Assembly: GCA_963823565.1 (NCBI GenBank)
Contig: CAWGLR010000003.1
Coordinates: 62,001-126,000, forward strand
DNA from: RHKX01 sp963823565
Lineage (GTDB): Bacteria; Actinomycetota; Thermoleophilia; Solirubrobacterales; 70-9
Reading direction: 5' to 3'
Length of the DNA stretch: 64,000 nucleotides
In this document: positions 1 through 12,834 of the stretch, one piece after another
Layout of the letters: each line of letters starts with the position of its first letter
Position numbering within the stretch: the first letter of the stretch is position 1
The notes under the pieces: generated by a model
The model's input: only the letters and a program-made list of their open reading frames with translations
The model's database searches: none
What the model was told of the DNA's origin: nothing
Position numbers and translations under genes: made by a program

Positions 1-1569
1 GAGACCGCGATCTCGCGGCGCAAGACGATCCAGTTCCGCTACTACACGATGGAGCGCGACGAGACCTCGGACCGCAAGGTCGATCCCTACCACCTCGTCT
101 TCCGCTCCGGCCAGTTCTATTTGATCGGCTATGCGCACGAGCGCGACGCCGTGCGCGTCTTCAGGCTCTCGCGGATCCAGGGCAAGGTCTCCTACGCGAG
201 CAAGGCCGAGCACGACTTCAGCCCGCCCGAGAGCTTCGACCGCCACGACTACGGCTCGCGCGCCGACTGGCAGATGGGGCAGGTCGCGGGGACGGCGCGG
301 ATCTTCCTCCGCGACCGGATCGACTGGCTCGTCGAGCGCGACTACGGCGAGTTCGGGCAGATCGAGCCGGCGCGCAACGGCGATGTGCGCGGCGCCAAGG
401 GGTCGGTGTTCGAGACCGAGTTCGCATCCTCGCGCCAGCTCGTCGCCTGGCTGCTCGGCTGGCGGCAGAACGCGCAGGTTCTCGAGCCGGCCGAGCTGGC
501 CGAGGAGGCCGAGGAGCGCCGCGAGCTGCTCCGCTCCCGACACTCCAGCGACTTCCGGACGGCCAAGCCGGTCGGCAGCCCCGCGGTCGCCGACGCTGAG
601 CGCCGCAGCCGCTCCAATGGCAAGGCCGAAACCGTCATCCGCCCCGAGCGGTTCGCGCGCCTCGTCACGCTGGCGGGGATGATGATCGACGCGGCGCGCA
701 ACGACCGCAAGCTCCACACCGCCGACGTCTGCGAGGAGCTCGGGATCACCGCCAAGGAGCTCGAGGGCGACATCGACGTGCTCAACGTCGTCAACTTCGG
801 CGGCGGCACCTACGTCCTCTACGCCGAAATCGTCGGCGACGAGATCGAGGTCGACCCCGAGGCCTACGGCGACAGCTTCGCCCGCCCGGCCCGGCTCCTC
901 CCGCTCGAGGCGAAGGCGCTCGTCGCCGCCATCGACTTCTTCGGCGACCACCTCCCGCAGGAGGGGCTCGACACCGCCCGGCAGAAGATCGTCGACGCGC
1001 TCGGGCACGACCCGTCGAAGGAGGGGCTGCAGATCACGATCGAGCGCGACGAGCCGGAGATCGTCAGCGCGGTCAACGACGCGATCGCCGCCCGGCAGGT
1101 GTTGCGGATCAAGTACTACAAGGAGAACGAGGACGAGTTCACGACCCGCGAGATCGAGCCCTACCGGCTCGCCCGCGGCCCGGAGGGCTGGTACGTCGGC
1201 TGCCGCGACCGCAAGCGCGACGGCGTTCGCCACTTCCGCCTTGACCGGACGAAGGAGGCCGAGTCGACCGGCGAGACCTTCGAGCGCGCCGAGGAGGTAG
1301 AGGCGCGGCTCGACGCCCAGCGCTGGCTCAGCGAGGGCGAGGTAACCGACGCCCGCGTCGCTCGCGTCTGGGTCTCGCCCGAGCGCGCGCGCTGGGTGCG
1401 CGAGGAGCGGACGGTCGTCGAGGAGCTGGCCGACGGCGCCCTGATCATCGAGATGCCGTTCGCCGGCACGTCCTGGCTCGTCCGCGAGGTGCTCAAGGGC
1501 GCCGGCGACATGGTCGTGATCGAGCCCGACGACGCGCGCGAGGCGGTCCTCGCCGCCGTCTCCGACTGA
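1..1569 (+). CDS. pafBC: Fused PafB-PafC-type WYL transcriptional regulator (5' end cut)
   Basis: The reading frame is open from base 1, so the true start lies upstream and the ATG at 49 is internal. The visible part begins inside a WYL domain (RRKTIQFRYY near base 22). A second module follows: a winged-helix segment at about residues 205-260 (ERFARLVTLAGMM) and a second WYL domain at about 330-410 (VLRIKYYKENEDEFTTREIE). This tandem order matches PafB joined to PafC, the actinobacterial activators of the LexA-independent DNA-damage response, which bind DNA and sense single-stranded nucleic acid through WYL. In mycobacteria the two are separate adjacent genes; fused forms are known. No pup or proteasome gene is visible here, but the left neighbourhood is missing. 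Some other double-WYL regulator is the alternative. Confidence 0.85.
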   Translation, partial: ETAISRRKTIQFRYYTMERDETSDRKVDPYHLVFRSGQFYLIGYAHERDAVRVFRLSRIQGKVSYASKAEHDFSPPESFDRHDYGSRADWQMGQVAGTARIFLRDRIDWLVERDYGEFGQIEPARNGDVRGAKGSVFETEFASSRQLVAWLLGWRQNAQVLEPAELAEEAEERRELLRSRHSSDFRTAKPVGSPAVADAERRSRSNGKAETVIRPERFARLVTLAGMMIDAARNDRKLHTADVCEELGITAKELEGDIDVLNVVNFGGGTYVLYAEIVGDEIEVDPEAYGDSFARPARLLPLEAKALVAAIDFFGDHLPQEGLDTARQKIVDALGHDPSKEGLQITIERDEPEIVSAVNDAIAARQVLRIKYYKENEDEFTTREIEPYRLARGPEGWYVGCRDRKRDGVRHFRLDRTKEAESTGETFERAEEVEARLDAQRWLSEGEVTDARVARVWVSPERARWVREERTVVEELADGALIIEMPFAGTSWLVREVLKGAGDMVVIEPDDAREAVLAAVSD

Positions 1570-1583
1570 GCGCGGGCGGGCCG

Positions 1584-2396
1584 GTGGCAGGCGACGAGGC
1601 GCCCCTGGCCGCGGCGCCCGGGGAGCGCGACCTCGTCCGGGTCCGTGCCGCGAACCCGGGACCGATGACCCTCACCGGGACCAACACCTACGTCGTCGGC
1701 CGCGATCCCGCCTGGGTCGTCGACCCGGGGCCGGCCGACGCCGAGCACCTCGAGCGCGTGCGCCGGGTCGCGGCGGAGCGCGGCGGGATCGGCGGCGTCG
1801 TCCTGACCCACTCGCACCTCGATCACAACGAGGGAGTGGAGGCGCTGGGAGGGGAGCTCCGCCACGGCGACGCGGACGGGGTTGATGAGATCGAGGCGCT
1901 CCTGGGGGGCGGGCATGCAGCAGGCAGCAAGCAGGAAGCGGCAATCGACGTCGGGCCATTTCGCGCCGTTCCGACGCCGGGGCACGCCCTCGACCACGTC
2001 GCCTTCGTCTGGGGGGACGTCTGCTTCTGCGGCGACCTGGTCCTCGGCGAGGGGTCGTCGATCGTGCCGCCGGAGTCGGGCGGGGGGTCGCTCGCCGACT
2101 ACATGCGCTCGCTCCAAGTTGTCGCCGCGCTCGGGGCGGGGCTGCTCGCCCCCGGCCACGGTCCCTGGATCACCGATCCGGCGGCGAAGATCGCCGAGTA
2201 CGCCCACCATCGCCGGGAGCGCGAGCGGATGCTGCTCGAGGCCCTCGACCGCGGTATCCGCTCGACCGACGAGCTATTGGATGCGGCCTGGGGCGACGTC
2301 CCCGAGGCGATGCGCCCCGCGGCCGCGCTTGCGATGCGCGCCCATCTCGAGAAGCTTTGGGCCGAGGACCGCGCCCCGCGCGACCTCGACCCCTAG
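1584..2396 (+). CDS. MBL-fold metallo-hydrolase (LACTB2-like)
   Basis: This is a 270-residue metallo-beta-lactamase-fold hydrolase with a GTG start 14 nt after the PafBC stop. The strand GTNTYVVG near residue 31 is followed by the di-metal motif THSHLDHN near 74. The later metal ligands lie in PGHALDHV (about 133), CGDLV (about 149) and APGHGP (about 190). A C-terminal winged-helix-like tail is typical of the LACTB2/RNase Z-like glyoxalase-II group. Substrates in this group are thioesters, nucleic acids or lactones, and the sequence does not decide between them. Residues 109-120 (GHAAGSKQEAAI) replace the usual short loop and are encoded by a GCAGC-rich insert discussed separately. It may be co-transcribed with the regulator. 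Confidence 0.85.
   Translation: MAGDEAPLAAAPGERDLVRVRAANPGPMTLTGTNTYVVGRDPAWVVDPGPADAEHLERVRRVAAERGGIGGVVLTHSHLDHNEGVEALGGELRHGDADGVDEIEALLGGGHAAGSKQEAAIDVGPFRAVPTPGHALDHVAFVWGDVCFCGDLVLGEGSSIVPPESGGGSLADYMRSLQVVAALGAGLLAPGHGPWITDPAAKIAEYAHHRRERERMLLEALDRGIRSTDELLDAAWGDVPEAMRPAAALAMRAHLEKLWAEDRAPRDLDP
1911..1944 (+). repeat. GCAGC-rich in-frame insert, copy 1 (MBL gene)
   Basis: This low-complexity stretch alternates GCAGC, GGCAGC and AAGCAGG units. It encodes HAAGSKQEAA in a surface loop of the MBL hydrolase. It resembles four other inserts in the window (8398, 45657, 47061, 56883), all read in the frame giving Ala-Ala-Ser/Gly. Confidence 0.55.
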
Positions 2397-2397
2397 C

Positions 2398-2403
2398 TAG
2401 ATT
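2398..2403 (+). promoter_or_regulatory. -10 box TAGATT for the PPOX gene
   Basis: TAGATT lies 6 nt before the GTG at 2410 and partly follows the MBL stop codon. There is no Shine-Dalgarno sequence. The geometry places transcription start at or near the GTG, which fits a leaderless mRNA. Confidence 0.5.
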
Positions 2404-2409
2404 CGTGCC

Positions 2410-2880
2410 GTGGCCAACCGCCGCGACCAGATCAAGCTCACTCCCGAGGAGCAGCGTGAGCTCCTCGACGAGCAGCGCGTCGTCATCGCGACGACCAACG
2501 GGCCGCGGGGGTGGCCGCACTCGATGCCGCTCTGGTACGTGGTCCGCGACGGCGACATCTGGGCCTGGACATTCGCGAAGTCTCAGAAGGTGCGGAACCT
2601 CGAGCGCGACGACCGCTGCACGCTGCTGGTCGAGACCGGCGAGCAGTACCAGGAGCTCCGCGGGATCCAGATCGAGTCGCGCGCGGAGATCATCCGCGAC
2701 GTCGACCGGATCGTCGACTTCGCCGAGGAGCTGACCATCCGCTACACCGAGGGCATCGAGGAGATCGAGGGCGACGCGGCGGCGGCGCTGGAGGCGCAGG
2801 CGCCGAAGCGCGTCGCGCTGCACTTCCACCCGGTGCGCACGGCGACCTGGGACCACCGGAAGCTCGGCGGCACCTACTAG
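2410..2880 (+). CDS. PPOX-class (pyridoxamine 5'-phosphate oxidase family) flavin/F420-binding protein
   Basis: This 156-residue protein has the split-barrel fold signature of the PPOX family. An N-terminal helix (LTPEEQRELLDEQRVVIATT) leads into the strand pair PHSMPLWYVVRDGDIWAWT, then KVRNLERDDRCTLLVETG. Relatives in actinobacteria bind FMN, F420 or heme and act as oxidoreductases or F420-dependent reductases; the cofactor cannot be fixed from sequence. The GTG start is chosen because it sits 6 nt after a -10 box. The gene stands alone between the MBL hydrolase and the rml operon. Confidence 0.85.
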   Translation: MANRRDQIKLTPEEQRELLDEQRVVIATTNGPRGWPHSMPLWYVVRDGDIWAWTFAKSQKVRNLERDDRCTLLVETGEQYQELRGIQIESRAEIIRDVDRIVDFAEELTIRYTEGIEEIEGDAAAALEAQAPKRVALHFHPVRTATWDHRKLGGTY

Positions 2881-2975
2881 GTTCTCGGCCTGGTTCACCG
2901 CGGTCGCTGGGGCGGGATGCGCCTTGATGAGGCCCCCACCAGAGCACTGGCCATGCGGCAGCAGTAGTCCGCCGC

Positions 2976-2981
2976 TAGCCT
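2976..2981 (+). promoter_or_regulatory. -10 box TAGCCT for the rml operon
   Basis: TAGCCT is 10 nt upstream of the rmlA ATG with no ribosome binding site between them. It is the only promoter-like element in the 111-nt gap before the operon. No other gene is seen in that gap. Confidence 0.45.
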
Positions 2982-2991
2982 CCCGAGCCGC

Positions 2992-4065
2992 ATGGAGAAG
3001 CTCAAGGGCCTGATCCTGTCGGGTGGAGCGGGCACGCGCCTGCGCCCGATCACCCACACCTCCGCCAAGCAGCTCGTGCCGGTGGCGAACAAGCCCGTGC
3101 TCTTCTACGGGATCGAGGCGCTGGTCGACGCCGGCGTGACCGAGATCGGGATCGTGATCGCGCCGCAGACCGGCGACGAGATCCGCGAGGCCGTCGGCGA
3201 CGGCTCGATGCTCGGCGCCGAGGTCACCTACATCCCCCAGGCCGAGCCGCTCGGGCTCGCCCACGCCGTGCTCACCGCCGAGGATTTCCTCGGTGACGAC
3301 TCCTTCGTCATGTACCTGGGGGACAACCTGCTTCGCGACGGCATCACGGGGCTCGTCGACGCCTTCCGCCGCAACGAGCCCGACGCGCTGATCCTGCTGA
3401 CGCAGGTGCTCGACCCCGAGCACTACGGGGTCGCCGAGCTCGACGGCGAGCGCATCGTCCGCCTCGTCGAGAAGCCGAAGGACCCGCCCTCCGACCTCGC
3501 CCTGGTCGGCGTCTACATGTTCACCCCGGCCGTGCTCGAGGCGGCGAAGGCGATCGAGCCCTCGCCCCGCGGCGAGCTCGAGATCACCGACACGATCCAG
3601 CGCCTGATCGACACCGGCCACACGGTCGAGCAGCATCGCGTCAAGGGCTGGTGGAAGGACACCGGACAGCTCGCCGACATGCTCGAGGCGAACCGCCTCG
3701 TTCTCGAGGACATCGTCCCGCGGATCGACGGCGAGACCGTCGACGCCAAGGTCGAGGGCCGGGTGGTCATCGAAGCGGGGGCGCGGGTCGAGCGCAGCCT
3801 CGTCCGCGGCCCGGCGATCATCGGCGCCGGCAGCACGGTCGTCGACGCGTACATCGGGCCCTACACGGCGATCGCCCCCGGCTGCGAGGTGGCGCGCTCG
3901 GAGGTCGAGCACTCGATCCTGCTCACGGGCGCGAGCGTCCGGGACCTGCCCTCGCGGATGGAGGCGAGCCTGCTCGGGCGCAACGTCCGCATCTCCCACG
4001 CCGAGGGCCGGCCGAAGACGCTGCGGATGATGGTGGGCGACGCCTCGGAGCTGACGCTGCCGTGA
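2992..4065 (+). CDS. rmlA: Glucose-1-phosphate thymidylyltransferase, long form
   Basis: The enzyme makes dTDP-glucose from dTTP and glucose-1-phosphate, the first step of dTDP-L-rhamnose synthesis. The nucleotide-binding signature LSGGAGTRLRPIT is at residues 9-21, followed by KQLVPVANKP. At 357 residues it is the long variant: after the catalytic domain (about 1-240) comes a left-handed beta-helix (VEGRVVIEAGARV, GPAIIGAGSTVV), as in StrD-type enzymes. It heads a four-gene operon; its TGA overlaps the GTG of rmlD. Rhamnose probably feeds cell-wall linkage or surface glycans. Confidence 0.95.
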   Translation: MEKLKGLILSGGAGTRLRPITHTSAKQLVPVANKPVLFYGIEALVDAGVTEIGIVIAPQTGDEIREAVGDGSMLGAEVTYIPQAEPLGLAHAVLTAEDFLGDDSFVMYLGDNLLRDGITGLVDAFRRNEPDALILLTQVLDPEHYGVAELDGERIVRLVEKPKDPPSDLALVGVYMFTPAVLEAAKAIEPSPRGELEITDTIQRLIDTGHTVEQHRVKGWWKDTGQLADMLEANRLVLEDIVPRIDGETVDAKVEGRVVIEAGARVERSLVRGPAIIGAGSTVVDAYIGPYTAIAPGCEVARSEVEHSILLTGASVRDLPSRMEASLLGRNVRISHAEGRPKTLRMMVGDASELTLP

Positions 4066-4904
4066 GGATCCTCGTCTCCGGCGCCGCGGGCATGCTCGCC
4101 CGCGAGGTGATCGACGCCGCCTCCCGCCGCGGCCATCACGTCGACGCGCTCGACCGGGCCGAGCTCGACATCACCGATCCCGTCTCGATCGACGAGGCGA
4201 TGGAGGACTTCCGCCCCGAGGCGGTCGTCAACTGCGCCGCCTGGTCCGACGTCGAGGGCGCCGAGGACGACGAGCGCGGGGCGATGGCGATCAACGACAC
4301 CGGCGCGGCTCTGCTCGCCGCCGGAGCGGGGCGGATCGGCGCGAGCATCCTCTACCCCTCCAGTGATTACGTCTTCGACGGCACCAAGTACTCGCCCTAC
4401 CTCGAGGACGACATGCCGAACCCGATCAGCGCCTACGGCCGCTCGAAGCTCGGCGGCGAGGTCTCGGTCGCGGCTGCGAACTCCTGCCACTTCATCGTCC
4501 GCTCCTCCTGGCTCTTCGGGGTCGGCGGCAAGAACTTCGTCGAGACGATGCTGCGGATCGGCAGCCAGCAGCCGGAGGTCCTCGTCGTCAGCGATCAGCG
4601 CGGCAGCCCGACGAGCTGCGTGGACCTCGCCGACGGCATGATCAGGCTCGTCGAGACGGATCACTACGGGATCCATCACATGCGCGGGGGCGGCGACTGC
4701 ACCTGGTTCGACTTCGCGGTCGAGATCTTCGATCAGGCCGGGATGGATACGCGGGTGATGTCGGCGACCACGGACATGATGGGCTTCAAGGCCAACCGCC
4801 CCGCGTACTCGGTCCTCGGCCACGGGCGCGACGACGCGATCGAGCTGCCGCCCTGGCAGGAGTCGCTGCGCCGCTACCTCGCCGACCGGGAGCTGGTGCG
4901 ATGA
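4062..4904 (+). CDS. rmlD: dTDP-4-dehydrorhamnose reductase
   Basis: This NADPH-dependent reductase performs the last step of dTDP-L-rhamnose synthesis. It is 280 residues long and starts at a GTG that overlaps the rmlA stop (GTGA). The Rossmann motif GAAGMLARE is at residues 7-15, the family signature SSDYVFDG near 103, and the catalytic Tyr-Lys pair in YGRSK near 127. A longer upstream reading frame exists, but it lies wholly inside rmlA in another frame, so the overlapping GTG is preferred. The reductase is placed second in the operon, before the dehydratase and epimerase that precede it biochemically. Confidence 0.94.
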   Translation: MRILVSGAAGMLAREVIDAASRRGHHVDALDRAELDITDPVSIDEAMEDFRPEAVVNCAAWSDVEGAEDDERGAMAINDTGAALLAAGAGRIGASILYPSSDYVFDGTKYSPYLEDDMPNPISAYGRSKLGGEVSVAAANSCHFIVRSSWLFGVGGKNFVETMLRIGSQQPEVLVVSDQRGSPTSCVDLADGMIRLVETDHYGIHHMRGGGDCTWFDFAVEIFDQAGMDTRVMSATTDMMGFKANRPAYSVLGHGRDDAIELPPWQESLRRYLADRELVR

Positions 4905-5902
4905 GGCTGCTCGTCACCGGCGGCGCCGGGTTCATCGGCTCGACGTACGTGCGCCGGCACCTGGCCGAGAACGAGGACGACGAGATCGTCGTGCTCGACA
5001 AGCTCACCTACGCCGGCCGCCGCGAGAACCTCGCCGGCGCCGACGAGGCCCGCCTCGAGTTCGTCGAGGGCGACATCGCCGACCGGGCCAAGGTCGCCGA
5101 GGCGATCGACGGCTGCGACGTCGTCGTCAACTTCGCCGCCGAGTCCCACGTCGACCGCTCGATCGAGGACCCGGGCGCGTTCATCCAGACCGACGTCTTC
5201 GGCACCTTCGTCCTGCTCGAGGCGACGCGCGACGCCGGCATCCGCCACCTGCAGATCTCGACCGATGAGGTCTACGGATCGATCGCCGAGGGGTCGTTCA
5301 CCGAGACCTCCCCGATCGAGCCTTCCTCGCCCTACTCGGCGTCGAAGGCCGGCGGCGACCTCCTCGTCGGCGCCTTCCAGCGCACCTACGGCGCCGACGC
5401 GTTGATCGTCCGCGCCTCGAACAACTACGGGCCTCGCCAGCACCCGGAGAAGCTGATCCCGCTGATGGTCCTCAACGCGATGGCCGGCGACCGGCTGCCG
5501 GTCTACGGCGACGGGATGCAGGTCCGCAACTGGCTCTTCACCGAGGACTTCGCGTCGGCGATCGACGTCGTGCTGGAGCGCGGCGAGCCCGGCGAGGTCT
5601 ACAACGTCGGCGGTCCCGAGGAGCTGCCGAACATCGAGGTCATCAAGACGATCCTCGACCTCACCGGCAGGGACACCTCCCTGATCGACCACGTCGAGGA
5701 CCGCCTCGGCCACGACCGCCGCTACTCGCTTTCCTCGGACCGCACCGAGGCCCTCGGATGGAGGGCGGAGGTCCACTTCGAGGAGGGCATCCGCCGCACC
5801 GTCGAGTGGTACCGCGACAACGAGGAGTGGTGGGGCCCGATCCGCTCGGGCGAGTACCGCGAGTACTACGAGCGCCAGTACGGCCGCAAGCTCGGGAGCT
5901 GA
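4901..5902 (+). CDS. rmlB: dTDP-glucose 4,6-dehydratase
   Basis: This NAD-dependent short-chain dehydrogenase family enzyme converts dTDP-glucose to dTDP-4-keto-6-deoxyglucose. It has 333 residues. GGAGFIGS at residues 7-14 binds NAD, STDEVYGS near 120 carries the active-site acid pair region, and YSASKAGGD near 147 carries the catalytic Tyr-Lys. ASNNYGPRQHPEKLIP is a further family signature. The ATG overlaps the rmlD TGA by four bases, indicating translational coupling. Confidence 0.96.
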   Translation: MRLLVTGGAGFIGSTYVRRHLAENEDDEIVVLDKLTYAGRRENLAGADEARLEFVEGDIADRAKVAEAIDGCDVVVNFAAESHVDRSIEDPGAFIQTDVFGTFVLLEATRDAGIRHLQISTDEVYGSIAEGSFTETSPIEPSSPYSASKAGGDLLVGAFQRTYGADALIVRASNNYGPRQHPEKLIPLMVLNAMAGDRLPVYGDGMQVRNWLFTEDFASAIDVVLERGEPGEVYNVGGPEELPNIEVIKTILDLTGRDTSLIDHVEDRLGHDRRYSLSSDRTEALGWRAEVHFEEGIRRTVEWYRDNEEWWGPIRSGEYREYYERQYGRKLGS

Positions 5903-6463
5903 ATGGCGGAGCGGGTGCCGACCGAGATCGACGGTGTCGTCGCGATCGAGCCGCAGGCGTTCGGCGACGAGCGCGGGTTCCTGCTCGAGAGCTTCAGCCG
6001 CGACCGCTGGCGCGACCTCGGAGTCGATGCCGAGTTCGTCCAGGAGAACCACTCGCGCTCGACCCAGCGGGGGACGCTCCGCGGCCTGCACTTCCAGACC
6101 AGCCCCGGCCAGGGCAAGCTCGTCCGTTGCGTGCGCGGCGCGATCTTCGACGTCGCCGTCGACCTGCGACGGGGCTCGCCCACCTTCGGGAGGTGGGAGG
6201 GGCACGTCCTCGACGACGAGACGCACCGCCAGCTCTGGGTCCCGGTCGGCTTCGGCCACGGCTTCCAGGTGCTGAGCGAGGTCGCCGACGTCGCCTACAA
6301 GCTGACCTCCTATTACGACCCCGAGACCGAGGCCGGCATCGCCTGGGACGACCCCGACGTCGGCGTCGACTGGCCGCTCCCCGACCCGTTGCTCTCGGAG
6401 CGGGACAAGTCGGCGCCGTCGCTGGCCGAGGTGGCCGACTCGCTGCCGTTCGAGTTGCGCTGA
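5903..6463 (+). CDS. rmlC: dTDP-4-dehydrorhamnose 3,5-epimerase
   Basis: This cupin-fold epimerase of 186 residues acts between RmlB and RmlD. The signature RGLHFQ is near residue 64, followed by GKLVRCVRGAIFDVAVDLR with the conserved acid/base residues, and GSPTFGRWEGHVL. The catalytic tyrosine is expected in LTSYYDPE near 135. The ATG follows the rmlB stop with no gap, so the four rml genes form one tight unit. About 77 nt follow before the next gene. Confidence 0.95.
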   Translation: MAERVPTEIDGVVAIEPQAFGDERGFLLESFSRDRWRDLGVDAEFVQENHSRSTQRGTLRGLHFQTSPGQGKLVRCVRGAIFDVAVDLRRGSPTFGRWEGHVLDDETHRQLWVPVGFGHGFQVLSEVADVAYKLTSYYDPETEAGIAWDDPDVGVDWPLPDPLLSERDKSAPSLAEVADSLPFELR

Positions 6464-6540
6464 CGTTTGCCCGCGCGACCTTTCGGGGCATCTTCATGTT
6501 GACTGGCCGCGGCACCCTGCATCTGACTTAGGAGGAACCA

Positions 6541-7155
6541 ATGGCCAAGAAGAAGGGCAAGCTCGACAAGGACCTGTTCAAGCAGCTTCGCGAGAGCGGC
6601 GTGCGCAAGAGCGTCGCCGACCAGATCGCGCGCGCTTCGTCCGGTCTCGACACCGGGAAGAAGAAGGCTGAGAAGGGCGTACGTGAGGCGGCGGAGAACT
6701 TCCGCAACCTGACCGCCGAGCTCGAGCGGCGCCTGCCGATCGGCGAGGACAAGAAGGCGTCCGCGAAGAGCTCCGCCGCCGGCGCCAGGGCCTCGGCGTC
6801 GAAGGCGTCCGCGAGCGCCGGCTCCGCCGCGCGCAAGGCGAAGACGACCGCTCGCAGCGCCCGCTCGAGCGCGAAGTCGACCGGCCGCACCGCGAAGGCG
6901 GGCGCGAAGCGCACCGCCTCGGCGCGCAGGAGCAGCAGCCGCAGCACGACGGCCGCCGCGAAGCGCGGCGCGAAGTCGACGGCCGCCAGCGCTCGCTCGG
7001 GCGCCAAGCGCACCGCCTCGACCGCCAAGCGCTCCGCCTCGACCACCGACCGCAGCGCCGCGGCGAAGAAGGCGGCCGCGACGCGCAAGCGCAACGCCGC
7101 GAAGCGGAGCGCCTCGGCCCGGAAGGCCGCGGCCTCGCGCAGCTCCTCGAGCTAG
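6541..7155 (+). CDS. Histone H1-like Lys/Ala-rich DNA-binding protein
   Basis: This 204-residue basic protein has two parts. Residues 1-70 are predicted helical and non-repetitive (KLDKDLFKQLRESGVRKSVADQI). From about residue 78 to the end the sequence is almost only Ala, Ser, Lys, Arg and Thr in SAKRTAS/ARSSAKS-type repeats, like eukaryotic histone H1 tails and bacterial HctB/HupB tails. It probably binds DNA non-specifically and compacts the nucleoid. The start is fixed by an AGGAGG site 6 nt upstream, a strong leadered signal unlike most genes here. A weak TTGACT at 6499 could be the -35. A terminator hairpin follows. A second protein of this kind lies at 27632 with the basic region at the other end. 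Confidence 0.75.
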   Translation: MAKKKGKLDKDLFKQLRESGVRKSVADQIARASSGLDTGKKKAEKGVREAAENFRNLTAELERRLPIGEDKKASAKSSAAGARASASKASASAGSAARKAKTTARSARSSAKSTGRTAKAGAKRTASARRSSSRSTTAAAKRGAKSTAASARSGAKRTASTAKRSASTTDRSAAAKKAAATRKRNAAKRSASARKAAASRSSSS

Positions 7156-7183
7156 AGCTGGAGAAGGCCGCCGGACCCGCTGA

Positions 7184-7214
7184 GGAGAGGCGCGGGCAGG
7201 AAGCGCGCCTCTCC
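7184..7214 (+). terminator. Hairpin after the histone-like gene
   Basis: An 11-bp perfect stem (GGAGAGGCGCG at 7184-7194 with CGCGCCTCTCC at 7204-7214) closes a 9-nt loop, 29 nt after the stop codon. There is no U-tract, as is common for actinobacterial terminators. Confidence 0.6.
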
Positions 7215-7293
7215 GCCCAGCCGCTTGTCCGGCCGGCCTTGCCGCTGGCCGCCTACCCCGGGGGCGGGAAGGCCGCGGACGCCGATCGCTAAC

Positions 7294-11985
<4,692 letters not shown>

Positions 11986-11995
11986 GCCGGCGGAC

Positions 11996-12805
11996 CTAGC
12001 GATCCCAGTCCCGCAGCAGCGGCTCGGGGTCGATCGGCCGGCCGTGGACGCGGACCTCGAAGTGGAGATGGCAGGGCGTGCCGGCCGCGTTGCCGGTCTG
12101 GCCGATCCGGCCGACCTGCTCGCCGGTATGGAGCCGGTCGCCCTTGCCCGCTGACGCGGGCTCGATCAGGTGCGCGTAGAAGTAATCCTGAGCGGTCTTG
12201 CGCGCGTCGATCTGGACGTAGTTGCCGTAGAGGCGCGGGTCGTATCCCCGCTTGACGACGACGCCCCCGCGGGCCGCCACGAGCGCCGTGCCGCAGGCGC
12301 CGGTGATGTCGAAGCCCTCGTGGACCCGCCCGCCGCTGCGGGGCGCGCCGAAGTCGCCGATCGCCCCGCGGGCCCCGTGCGGGCCGTCGACCGGGAAGGC
12401 GTGACCGCGGAGGCGGAAGCCGGCGGCGTGGCGCGTCGCCGTGCCGACCGGGCCGACGCGGAACTCGTAGCGCCCGTCGCGGGCGGCGCGGCCGCTCGCG
12501 GTCAGGCCGTCCCAAGGCCGCACCAGCTTCCGGCCCGGACGCGCGCCGCGCAGGCGCCAGGAGCGGACGACCTTGCCGCTGCGGGCGGCGGCGACCTCGA
12601 TCCGCAGGCCGACCGGCCGCCGCGCGGCGAATCGGTAGTGGAGGCGGATCGGCCGCTTGCCCGCGAACAGCGGATGCCCGGGGGTGACGTCGGCCCCCCG
12701 TAGCCGGAAGCCGACCCCGCCGGGTCGCTCCGCGGCGCTCGCCGCCGGAGCGGCGAGGGTGAGCGCGAGCAGCAGCGGGAGGAGGGCGAGGAGGTATCGG
12801 CGCAC
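11996..12805 (-). CDS. Secreted M23-family peptidoglycan endopeptidase
   Basis: This is a 269-residue exported protein. An N-terminal signal peptide (LLALLPLLLALTLAAPAASA) precedes a beta-rich middle (residues 30-125). The LytM/M23 domain comes last. Zinc ligands are expected in GRVHEGFDI (His and Asp) and in the closing motif CHLHFE. The family cleaves peptide cross-links in the cell wall or, when inactive, activates other hydrolases. The GTG at 12805 is chosen because the signal peptide starts there and a TAGCCT -10 lies 8 nt upstream. Its end converges with lhr, 10 nt apart. Confidence 0.88.
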   Translation of the reverse strand: MRRYLLALLPLLLALTLAAPAASAAERPGGVGFRLRGADVTPGHPLFAGKRPIRLHYRFAARRPVGLRIEVAAARSGKVVRSWRLRGARPGRKLVRPWDGLTASGRAARDGRYEFRVGPVGTATRHAAGFRLRGHAFPVDGPHGARGAIGDFGAPRSGGRVHEGFDITGACGTALVAARGGVVVKRGYDPRLYGNYVQIDARKTAQDYFYAHLIEPASAGKGDRLHTGEQVGRIGQTGNAAGTPCHLHFEVRVHGRPIDPEPLLRDWDR

Positions 12806-12813
12806 GGGCGGGG

Positions 12814-12819
12814 AGGCTA
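12814..12819 (-). promoter_or_regulatory. -10 box TAGCCT for the M23 peptidase
   Basis: On the minus strand TAGCCT ends 8 nt before the GTG at 12805 with no ribosome binding site, indicating a leaderless transcript separate from the upstream membrane gene. Confidence 0.45.
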
Positions 12820-12834
12820 CGCCGGGGTGCGGCC

